From positions 47,246,603-47,310,602 of the forward strand of contig NC_082637.1 of assembly GCF_030936135.1 (NCBI RefSeq): DNA of 64,000 nucleotides, written 5' to 3'. Within the stretch, counting starts at the first letter, position 1. Every line of letters starts with the position of its first letter. Shown here in pieces: positions 40,401 to 52,400 of this stretch. The notes beneath the pieces are model-generated. The model did no database searches and was not told the DNA's origin. It worked only from the letters and a program-made list of their open reading frames with translations. The stretch is from Gavia stellata (taxonomy: Eukaryota > Chordata > Aves > Gaviiformes > Gaviidae). Made by a program: the position numbers and the translations under genes.

Positions 40401-43400
40401 TTGACAAATATTTCTTCAGTATGTTTGGTGGATGAAAGATAAAGGCCATATATATTTCTGTAGAAAAGTAAAAAAGGAAATTAAAAAAAATTGCTATAAT
40501 TCTTTCACAGAACATTTTATTACTCTGACCTTTTGAAAAAGCCAGGTCAGACACTACGCTGCAGTAGTAGTACGCAAAGGTACAAAGCAGTATGGACCTT
40601 TCTTTCCTCCAACGTAAGAAACTATGATCTGGTATTATGATGAGGGGTTCTGCTTGTTTTGTTTGTATTTCACTTTATGAATTATAGAAGCATTTTCAAA
40701 TGCTGCATTTATGACAGTCCAGTAGACGTATAGGATATTTTTCCACTGTTGATGACCTGTGTTTTTGTATGTATGATGTTTTACTTTAGAAATCTGTAGT
40801 GTCTATTTCCGTCCATTGCAAATGGGATAGAATTTATCTAAGAATTATTGAAAGAATTGCTTACTTTGAAGGAAATGGGTCTGCTTCCTTTTTTAAGGGG
40901 AACTTGAATTTTGTATCAGTTCATGAACTATATCTTAGTATAAACAGTATAAACATGAACTATATCTTAGTATGAACTGTGTGGTGGTATCTTTGTGCCT
41001 GGAAAGAGGAGTTTTATGTAATGGGTCACGTAGCCATCATTGAAAAATAAGGTGGTTTTTGGGTCTGTTAAATTCGACTTCAAAGTAATTACAATGCCAA
41101 AAATTGGTTCATACGTGTTTGGTATTGTGGTGGCTTTTTTTCTGCTGATTGCATTGGAGGTTTGTCTTGTGAGAAAAGATTATCTAACTCTCATGTTTTC
41201 TATTCTGAATTTTAAAACAGAACCTGTTTGGGATGATTTTGGCTTTTATGCTCTGGAAGCAAAGTCATCCAGAAGGTATTCCATTTAGAAGGTCCTCTTA
41301 CCATCAGAAAGTAATCAGAGGAGAGTCATCAGATACTAGAGCTTGAAAACTACTTTATATATTTTTAATGTGTTTGTTTGGAAATAAATGAGACAAATTA
41401 TAGTAAAGTGCTTTTAATAGCCTTGTCCCACAGTAATACTTTACATTCTCTGTTCTATAAATAAATTCTAGAAACTAATTGAAATGCTTTTGTAACTTTC
41501 AACTGGTAGTGTAGACTGAATAGGCATTATTTAGTAGTTTAAATTAAAATTTAGTACAGGATACCCAGAAGTTTTGGCACAGGTGATTATTCTTTTGTAG
41601 ATGAGCATATTTACAAAGGGAAAGTTTGTGGCATTTACTTAAATTCATTCAGGGTGGGGGGAAAGGCGGGATTTGTAAATGAAGTTCAGTAGCTAAGCAG
41701 TTGTAACTGTTTTGAACGGTTGAAAAGGTTAACGTATCTGCTAAAATACCTTCTATTCTCTCACAAAGCAGAGAAAACACGTAGGGAAGCACAGCTTTTT
41801 GTACTGTGGAATATGCCTACAGCCACCAGTAAAATTAGAATTGCTTGAAAGGAAGTGTGGGAATGTGGCATGTTGGTGTTTGTGTCCTACCTTATGCTGT
41901 GGCTGCAGTCATCTCTACGTGTTTTGCAAGCTGTAACACTTAAAATGTGCCACCCCAGGTTTGCTGTTTTGAATTTAAGATTATAATAAGAGCCTGGAAA
42001 AAAGAGTCTCTGTAATCCAAATGTACATGTGTAAGCGTTGATGGCATACCTGTGACTCTAATACATCTCGTTATGGTGGGAGGTGGGTAATAAAACAGTG
42101 ACGTGATCTGAACTTCAGCTATTTTTGTGGAAGTATCCCTTTGTTTTCAATCACACTGCAGAACGTACAGTTTTCAGAAGACTTCGCTTACGCTTTCTAT
42201 TGCAAGATGAATTTCATGCTTAGATTTTTAACTTGTGTCGTGGTATAAGCCCAGCTGGCAGCTAAGCACCACACAGCTGCTTGCTCACTCCCCGCCTGCC
42301 CCAGTGGGATGGGGGAGAGAATAGGAAAAGTAAAAGTGAGAAAGCTCGTGGGTTGAGATAAGAACAGTTTAAGTGAAATGAAATAAAATAAAATAATAAT
42401 AATAATGATAATAAAAATTGCAATGAAAAGGAAAATAACAACAACAACAGCAAACAAGAAAGGCAAGTGATGCAAATGAAAACAATTGCTCACCACCCTC
42501 CAACCGATGCCCAGCCCAAGCAGCGGTCCCCAGCCAGCTTTCCCCCTAGTTTATATACTGAGCATGACATCATATGGTAGAGAATATCCCTTTGGTCAGT
42601 CGGGGTCAGCTGTCCCGGCTGTGTCCCCTCCCAACTTCCCGTGCACCCCCAGCCCACTCACCGGTGGGGTGGTGTGAGAAGCAGAAAAGGCCTTGACTCT
42701 GTGCAAGCACTGCTCAGCAGTAACTAAACCATCTCTGTATTGGCAGCACTGTTTCCAGCACAAATCCGAAACACAGCCCCATACTAGCTACTATGAAGAA
42801 AATTAACTCTATCCCAGCCAAAAGCAGCACAACTTGAAATAGTTGAACATGTGAGAATTGAAGTGAAAGGAGTGTGCTGCCTTGTTTGGAAAGCACCCTT
42901 TTCTGTCATGAAGTAGGAAAGTAGGGACCTGCAAATTGTAAGGACAAGTGATTCCATTGCTTTTTAAACACAAAGATTGGAGATTGTTCACACAGAAGTA
43001 TTGGGGACTGCTTGAAAAACAAGTAAGGAAAATAAGGGTAGTTTTAAAAGCCTGCAGTAAGTCTCATTACTACTTTGTCTGATTATTTCTACAGTTTTGT
43101 TAAAATTCTGACTCAGAGAGGTTTTATGCTTTCTCAGTGAAAAGGGCTATTAAATATCTGGGCACTTGAAATAACTTCTTTTTTTTAAAACTACACGTAT
43201 AATATTACCACAGACATTCATTTGTGGAGTTTTGGAATACTGTTCTTAATTAATATAAATCTCTTAGGAATAACTATACTGGATTGATTTATTTATTTTG
43301 CCTGGTATATTATCATTATTTCAGTAGGAAAATGGAAGTCTATTGGAGCACCTTGCAAATAACAGTAACGTCCACTATTAAATATAACCCTAACCCAGGC

Positions 43401-46400
43401 AGGCATGTTACTTTTGCTTAAGTGTGATCAAGTAATTATTTTTCAGACTAACAACTTTCAGGATAATACTCTGATGTGCGAGCATATAATTTATTTCTCT
43501 TTGGTGCAAAACCATTCATTACTTTTCCCTGTTCATCAGAGCTGTTCTTTACTCCAGAATACCTAAAATCCCTATGGGCGTGACATTGATCCATTTTATT
43601 TAAACAGACTGGGTGGATTTTTTTGTGTGTTCTCCTATAGAAAATTCATTATTTGACCTATACTTTACCCTAATAATAGCAACAATAATACAGTAGCCAA
43701 ATTCCTTCTACTTTAAAAGCATGTCACTGTTTTTCTTCTGCTTCTTATTGTGGCTAAATAAAATGCAAATGTAAGTCATTTAGCTTTTGTTAAATTACCT
43801 GATGTGGATTTTTTTCCCAATAAAATAAACCCTGCTTTACATGTTGTTGTACAATGAAACCAGGCAAAAATGACCTTGTTTGTACCTTGTTTTCCCTTGT
43901 AACTGGCTGGCTAATATATACAAAAGGGCTTGTAAGTGATGTAGAATTACTATTTTATATTCTAGATATTATCCAGAACTGTAAATTTAATATAAACATT
44001 ATTCATTTTTAGGTTATCAAAGACTTCCTAGGCTTTTAGTGAAATCACTGTCAAGTAACAATTTATGCATTTATCACTGAATAAATATAATTTTTAAATA
44101 TTTATTGCCCAGTGGGAGAAAGCTACAGACAGGGTACAGAAAATTCCTCTTTCCCTTTTGTGTATTGCTTCTGCATGGTACTCTGGAGCTGCCATTGCCA
44201 GATGTGGACATGCTTCTGTTGAAAATAACAGTATCACTATTATACACAAGGCTCTGGATTATTTGCTTCCCCACCAGAAGAACGTTGTGTGTGGGCGGAT
44301 TATTGGCATTTCAAGGTCTGTGCAGAGTCTGGGAAGCTGGATCCTGCTGTAAACAGACCAACAGTCAAGAGTGGGTGTGGGGAGGGGCATACATCTCTGA
44401 TTATTTTAAGAAGAGAAGTTCCAAGAAGTTCTGAACTGAGATGTAGTACAGGAAACTTAAACAGACCTTCCTGTTTTCAGGGGAATTGTGTGCATTTGCT
44501 AAATGCAAAAATTCACAAGCTGAGCTAGTGCATGAGGTAAGTAACATTTTGTTTCAGTCTATGCACTGACACAAATAGCTTCTGAATTTACCTGTTAGTA
44601 GTATGATTGCCTTTTTATAGCAGGATTTCCATGTAGATCACTGAAAACCACGTAGGTCTGACATCCCCATTACCTTTGGTGCATTTATTATGTTAGTAAT
44701 GTTTTTGTTATGCCTCTGATTGGCTTTGCAAACAATTAATTACAGTGTAGCCTCTTTAAAGGCTGAAAACACAAGTAAGTGTGTGTGAGATAACCTGTAG
44801 ATAAAATGTCTTCACTTGTATTCTGTGATTCGTTTACAGGTCCTTCAGCAGCTTTTAAATCACTTCAGAAAAAACAAGGATAAAGTTCTTCTTTTCTCCT
44901 TTTCCACAAAGGTGAGCTCCATATGTTTGGTGGTTTTTTTTATCTATTAACTGCAGCAGTACGTTCTGAAGCTTAAAGCACTGAAGTGGCAGCTGTCAAT
45001 CACTTTTCCTTCCTCTCTGTACTATGGGAAATAATGATAAGGACAGTGTGCCATACTCCAGAAGGATGTTGAATCCTTATGTTATCCCATGATAAAAATG
45101 GTGATGGCAAAACAAATGTAACACTTGGCTGCCTTCCTTAGAGCTTTTTAAAATTGTTGTATTACTTCACGTGTAGATAGCTCATGCTGAGTTCAGCTGT
45201 TATGTCTTGAGTTAGAACAGCGTCACGGCAAAATACAACTGAAATACGACTGAAATTTCATACAACCTTTATGGTAGCACTGAAAGTAGTTAAACTTCCT
45301 CTGTTCTGCTGGCTTTTGACTGTCACCAGTGGTGAAACTTCAACCTTGAGACTTACTACACCAGTTGGTTTGAACGGAAAACAGTGTTTAAATGGAGCAA
45401 GAGGTGTATGTGCACTTCACTTTTAAGGGACTTGCTCCTTGATTTTCTTGTTAGGGAATAACATGTTTCCTGAAATGGTGCAAACTATAATATGGTTTTC
45501 TTTACTTAAATATTCATAATGATAGCATTAAAAAGTATTAAAAAATAATAGTGTGAATGACGGTTCAGAGTCTTAAATATTTAATAACTTTGTGGCTTTA
45601 AGGTAAACTGCAAGTTTAATATTTAGATGTAGTAATAAAATGCTCATGTGTCTTAGGCTGTGCTTCATGGTGTTCGAGACCAGACTGACTGCTGGTTACT
45701 GCAGTGTCTTTTCACCCTGTCCCTTTGAACTCTGGCTGTGCATACCAGCCTGTTCCTCTGTGCTGGCTCTGGTGCTCATTTACCATAATTCAAGTCATTG
45801 TAACTTGCTAAGATGGTACGAAACTGTTTAAGTTGCCTCCCTGCTTTTTGGGTTGAGCTGACTCAGCATCACTTAGAGGTGGGACAGGCAGCCAGGGTTG
45901 GAGGATTGAGTGAGACCACAGCGGAGCAACAGGACAAGAGGAAATGGCCTCAAGTTGCACCAGGGCAGGTTTAGACTGGGTATTAGGAAAAATTTCTTTA
46001 CTGAGAGAGTGGTGAAGCATTGGAACAGGCTGCCCAGGGAGGTGGTGGAGTCATCATCACTGGAGGTGTTCAAGGAGCATGTGGACATGGCATTATGGGA
46101 CATGGTTTAGTGGGCATGGTGGTGTTGGGTTGATGGTTGGGCTTGATGATCTTACAGGTCATTTCCAACCTTAATGATTCTGTGATTCTGTGATTATTCA
46201 CCTTGAGTGCTGTAGAATCACAGCTAAAGAATGTCGAGGATGTTGGTATGAAAATGGGAAAGTTTTACTCTTTGTTTTCAACACTTGGTCTATTGAAAAT
46301 ATATTTGAGAAACATGGCCTCTGTTTAATTGAAAAGATAATGGTAAGCACTTAATCCTTTTTTTTATTTTTCCACCCAGTTGCTAGATGTGCTGGAACAA

Positions 46401-49400
46401 TACTGTATGGCATCTGGGCTAGATTACCGAAGACTTGATGGAAATACAAAATCAGAAGATAGAATCAGAGTTGTAAGAGAGTTCAACAGCATTCAAGAAA
46501 TTAACATATGTCTAGTATCTACAATGTAAGAAAATTTAACTTGTGGTCTGTTTCACTCTGTCTTTCTAGTGTTTAGTAAATAGGTTACTCTGCATTTTAT
46601 TTGATGGCCTTGTGAGGGATTACTTTTTTGAGAAAGTTGAGTTGTTCTCTTGTCTGTTAGTAAACATAGGCTCACTGCTGTGGACGGAATCTTCTTAAAA
46701 TACCTGAAGACTTCCGCCCTTCCCATCTCCTCTGCTTTGAGGATTGCTAAGATGTGAAACGAGTGGGTCTTCTGAATCCTAGTTTTAAACTTCCACTTGC
46801 TGTGGGAGTGAGGAAACATGAAATGCTATATTGAACTGAAAAATTATCTTAGTGTTACTGTAATTTATTAACCACGTTAATTAGCATATGTCTATCTAAA
46901 ATACTTGAAACAATTCTTAATTGTCTTCTAAAAATGTAGTTGCCTATCAGATCTGCTTATCAATTTATGATGGGTAATGAATTATTTTGAAATAGAGCAA
47001 TATGTTCAACTAAAATTAATGAAAATATGATGACCATTCTTTTATCTTCTTTTCTTTTTTTTTTTCCTCCTTAATTCTGGTTACTTCCATGTTTCATCTT
47101 GGGTGAAGTTTGTTACCACGCAAGGGCAGGAAGTGAACAAAGAAAACTTTAATCTTCCTTCCCAGAGCAAAACTTAGTGAAACTTGATGAAACGTGTGAA
47201 TGTGCTGTTGTTGCCTATATGGTCACTTTGGTCCTTCTTTACTGAAAGTGTGCATTTTGGAGTTAGGAGGAGCCACACTATCTCTGTTTAATTAGAAGTT
47301 AGATGTAATCTTAAAGACTGTTACAAGTGCATGTCAGAACTGTCTTCAGATACTTTCTGGTGCATGTGGGCAGGGTTGTGAAGAGATTTGTTTTGTTGGT
47401 CGTGCACATTTGTTTGTAATCTTCGTCAACTGTGGAACCTGGCTATCAGCTTGCCTAAGGCCTTCATGGGTCCCTGTTCTTTGTCCCAAAAGACAGCAGG
47501 GAATTACTTCATCTGTAGCCTTAGGAAAGACTATAGTTTGTGATTCTATCAGTCTTGTTTAGTTGTGTAATTATAACCTTTTCAATTCTGTTCCATTAAT
47601 TTACATAGAAATAAAAATGAAGGTCAGGTAAACAGAGATGGAGTTTCTCCTTTCTGCTATTAGAGCTTGTGAATAAAGAGATTGGTGAGCTTTCTATGCC
47701 TGCTGGTCATGCTGGAGATGAGTCTTGATTCTGTTTTTCTTAGTGTTTCTCTCTTAGTGTTTCTCATCTTGCTGAGTAAAAGGAAGGAAGAAACAGTGAC
47801 GGAATTGCAGTCAGTATAACCAGTGTTCACAAAGAAAAACAGAAGGTGCAATTCTTTGTGTAGTTTATCACAGATAACAAAAAATTATCTTTTTGCTTGC
47901 TTGATGTACAGTAATGGAAGCAGCTTTAATTTTGTAATCCTTTGGAAATCAGAAAGTGATTTATCCCAGTTCTACTCTACAAGAGATTCATCCTTCCCCT
48001 TAACTCAGGTTTCAGGCATTAGGACTTCACAGTATATTCTTTATTTCTCAACACATAGTAAGTTGACAGAATTGGATCATACTCTTCTGTCCATACTTTC
48101 TTGCAAAGTTTTTGGCCGACTGTTCTGTGTAGTCAACTTGTACGTGGTCTGAAAGTCCCTTTGCTTGAAGAGCCAAATGTTGATTTTTGCTGAAAATACT
48201 TGCACAGTCTTTTGGCTGCAAAAACGCATTCTGCAGAGGATGAATTCCCCGCATAGTGATCTTGAGTCTGCCATTCTAGTCCACTGTCACAGTTAACATA
48301 CAACTTTAAACAGGAAGCTCCAATATATAAATTAGTGAGTTACAGTGCAGACAGTGGTGATGACTTCACTGTTAAATTTACAGTGTTCTTGTTTTGTATT
48401 CCATTTTTTTTATACTGGCAAAATGCCATTTCTGCCTGGAATTGCCTATGTATAGCCCGTAGACACTTGGAAATTCTGATTTTAATTGGTTGGTGAATTT
48501 TTTGAGAAATAGGGCCTTAAACAATAAAGTAAAAAAAAATATTAATAATCTATCTATATAACTTAACCTCAACTCTTACAGTTAATGTTAGTATTAAACA
48601 TAGTCATGTAGCTATTCCTAATGCTTTCATGGATAGCTATGACTAATATAGCTATATGGGTATTTATATTTTATGGGTGTTGAGAGAAAATATGATTGAT
48701 TTTTTTTTCAGAGCTTGTAAATTCCATCAAACCAGTAGGTATATATTATTAATTTCAGCCTTGAGCTTTATGGAAAAATAGGTATACATGTGTTGGAACT
48801 TTTAAGGCTCATGAAGTAAAGTCTATTTCGGAATACTTCAGTCCTGTGCTGGTGTTGCTGGGAAAATGTATGATTGTTTGGAAGAAAGGAAGGGGATTTT
48901 TGGTCATGCTTAGAAACATTAAAATAATTGCTGGTGTTGCTATAACTTGATAGGAGAATGTCAGAGCTTGCAACTCCATTGATGCTGCTTAGCCTGAAGA
49001 AGGGGAACAGCATATGTACAATACTCAAGTCTACACAGTCCTGTTCCATTGCAGTGTTCTGGAAGGAATAAGAGCAGCAAGCGTTCCCACCTTTTAAAAC
49101 TAAATCACTATTCTCTGGGTTTTCTATGCTAGTCTTTGTCTAGATTAATTCCTTCAGAATAATCATAAACTAAAATCTGTTTCTGCTTCTTGGTTTTTTT
49201 ATTATGTAAAGAGAAGTGCTTGAATGATGAAGAGATGATGGTTACAGAAAGTAAGATATATAGTATACTAGATAGTTTGGGGTTTTTTTATTGTGAAAGG
49301 TTACGGTATGCACTTCCATTCTGCCTGCAGTGTTGTCAATTACTGTCCATTCCTGAACTGCTCTCCATTACTTTGTACTTTTCCAGGGCTTCATTTAACT

Positions 49401-52400
49401 TGAATTCTTCACAACTAGGTTGCAAATAATTTTTGTTGTGCTTGCAATCACTTTAAAGAACTCTCAGCTGCAAGATCTCACTGAAACAGCAAACTTGCAA
49501 ACTATAAAAAACTTACCTCAGTAAAGAGAATTACATAGTCACAGCCTTCATGGAAACTTTCCTAATGCGATATTGTTTTGTAACTTCTGAACATTGTGGT
49601 ATTAAGTTGTCAGTGACAGAATATAAACCAAAGCCATTTATTTAACACTGTGCAGTTTTAAATAAGATGATATGTTGAAAACTGTTGTTTGTAACAGAAC
49701 TGTTAAGAGACATTTCATACAGAGCTCTTCATTTGAGCTGTATTATAGTAATTTTCATGGACCATCTTACAACAATGACTTTAACCTCTGGTGAAAATGA
49801 TGTCTAAAATGGAAGACCTTCTTTACAATGCACAAACTAACTACTGCATTCGTTCTGTTCATGAAGGATATAGGAGCCATTCTTTTTCTGTTTTGGAGTA
49901 TCTGAATTTTTGTGGCACACCTAAAAATATTGAAAAGTAGAATCTTTAAGTATGCTGTTTAGTTAATTTTCATAGTCAGTCTGCTTTACTGACGCTAAGG
50001 CTTTGCACTGAGGTTTAATTCACATTTCAGTTCCAAATACTGCCATTTTTTTATGAGAAAGCATTTGGAAAAACATGTTGACTTACGTTTCAGTCTGACT
50101 GCAGGGTTGGTTTGGTAAGATGAGAGGCTGAATTCTGTCCTCACTAAAAAGAAATACACCAAAATTCCAAAATACAGTAAGGTATTCTGAAAAATACAAA
50201 GATTTTTATTCAGCATTTCAAACTTTGAGAGTGCTCATCCTCCGGAAACCTCCGTTAATATTGGTAGGTTCCCACATCCTCTCCCTTTCCAGATTTAACT
50301 AACCCAACACCACACCACACCTGGAAGGAAGAGGCCACAACTGTATTTACGTTAACAAGGATTCCATGAAGACCAAAAGGTGGTGGGGCTCCATAAGGTT
50401 TTGGTTTCTGTCTCCATTTGTTCACATCCCTGGAAACTTTACTTTTCACACTGCTTCAAACAAGCAGAATATAAAGTAATCTATTAAAACAAGGTGCTTG
50501 GTAAATTAAATGGGATTGACTTTTTCAATGTTGTGGTACCTCATTCAGAAAAAAACACACTTGAATTAGTGCTGTCTCTGTCAATGTAAAGAATTGTTTT
50601 AATAGTTAAATTAATAATAGTATTTGGCATGTGCTTGTATGGGAACTTGTCTCTTTTTGTAGGAATGTTGGTTGAGCCAGTTGAAAAGAATTTTCAGTAT
50701 TAGCTTGTTTTGCAGCTGGATGAGAAGTGGCGATTTCTTCACTTTTGTTCCTGTCAAATCATACAGCTATGCACATGCCAAACTCCAAGTAACTGAGGAG
50801 TTTTGATTCAGCAAGGGCATTAGTTAGCTACCTCAGGTTAAACATATGCTCAAATTCTTTGTTGACTTGCAGGCTTTACCTGAAAGTACAATACAGCTGT
50901 TGAATGTTTAAGATGATGTAGCTGGTACCCCTGTGACTCCTTACCCCCACAGTAGACAATTTTCTTACAGTAACTTTTTTCCTTGTAATGACAGGTATGA
51001 ATGTTGCTGATATGCAGCTTTGTGGCCAACTGTATTTTTAACAGTTGACTTACATACTGTACAAATATACTTGTGACAGTTGTTAATTCTTATAGATATG
51101 ACTTACCCTAGACTGTGACCATTTTAGTGGAAGCTGCATAGCATTTTTGTCAAAACTATGTTCTGGGATTAGAGGAAGTAAAATTTAATGCAGACTTTTT
51201 ATTTAAGCTATAGTTTTCCTGCTTCTATAATGTTAACTGGCATGAAAGTGGTTATGAATTTCAGTATAGTCAGTGGGGGAGTTAGCCTGTGTAGGGCTCA
51301 GTGGGTATGAAGCAGCAATTGACTTTACTGTAGTAAGCTGATAGCAGTTAGTTATGACTCAGCGAGTCATACAGTTTGTAACCTTCTTGCTACTTGGGTG
51401 CATTTTACATCAGTGGTTATTTAAGTATGTGGTGCTTGTTAACAGTAACACAAAGCTGTACCCCACTATTTTCAGTATCTCTATTGTGCTCTGCTTTTAT
51501 TTTGGGGAAGGGTATGCTAATATGGACCTAATACACTGAAAAAAAAATATGTGTTTTTCGTACTGCCAAATAGTTCTATTTTTTCATTTTTACATTTTTA
51601 GGGCTGGTGGACTGGGTCTTAATTTTGTTGGTGCCAATGTTGTTATACTGTTTGATCCTACATGGAACCCAGCAAATGATCTTCAAGCTATTGACAGGTA
51701 TACTCTCAAAATACAGAACTTGATCCATGTTGTACTCTTCTTTTGCTTTGATCCTGTAATCCAATTGTCCAACTAAACCTTCCTAAGGGAAGAAATTTTT
51801 GACATAGTCTGACTTGTCCACAAGACAGTAAGAAATGTCCAGCTAAATTATTTTTTAGCTTTGTTCTTGTTTTTAACCCTGAATTTTACTTCTTATTTTT
51901 CATTTTATTTTTGTGGCACTGTGGTGATGGGCTCATTTAAAAAAATAAAAGCAAAACGCTATAGTTACTGTAACTTTTTGTGATCTCTAGAACAAGTGTG
52001 TATGTGTGTATAGCTGGATGGCATTTTTCCTGTGTTTGTCAGGACAGAGTAGGTTGTAATTGACACTAGTTCAAGTGATGTTTTGAATTCCAGAATCCTT
52101 GAAGAAAAACATATATGTTCTTTACTGCTTCACCCTTGTGGAGATTAGTGTCTCTTCAGCACTCACTTCTATCTCTGATATTAGGCCATTGGAGGATTTC
52201 CAGGAGTCTGGATTTTTCTTTCAAGGCTTTTAGATCATAGGATATTTCCCTAGCAATTTGGGACAGACTTGTGAATAGGTGAAGTAAAGAATATTGGAAG
52301 CCTTCAAAATTCAGTAGGCTTATATATTTCCATGAGCAGAAATAAACTTGTTTCTGTTGTCCCATCCAATTACGTAATTCCATTTTAAGCATCTTTCTGA

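Larger units (their letters stand above)
38119..44839 (+). other. ERCC6L2 intron 9, the longest in the window
   Basis: 6.7 kb, GTAAAC...CGTTTACAG. It holds an old CR1 fragment (about 38557-38800), a CR1 terminal scrap (39905-39961), an A/C-rich tract (40199-40272), a 32-bp tandem duplication (40922-40973) and an ERVL-type solo LTR (42236-42831). No exon is seen between. Confidence 0.8.

Noticed and set aside
42197..42496. A hydrophobic 99-codon minus-strand frame rich in Ile/Leu/Phe
   Set aside because: It comes from the T-rich, AATAAT-repeat part of the solo LTR read in antisense. The membrane-like look is due to low-complexity DNA.
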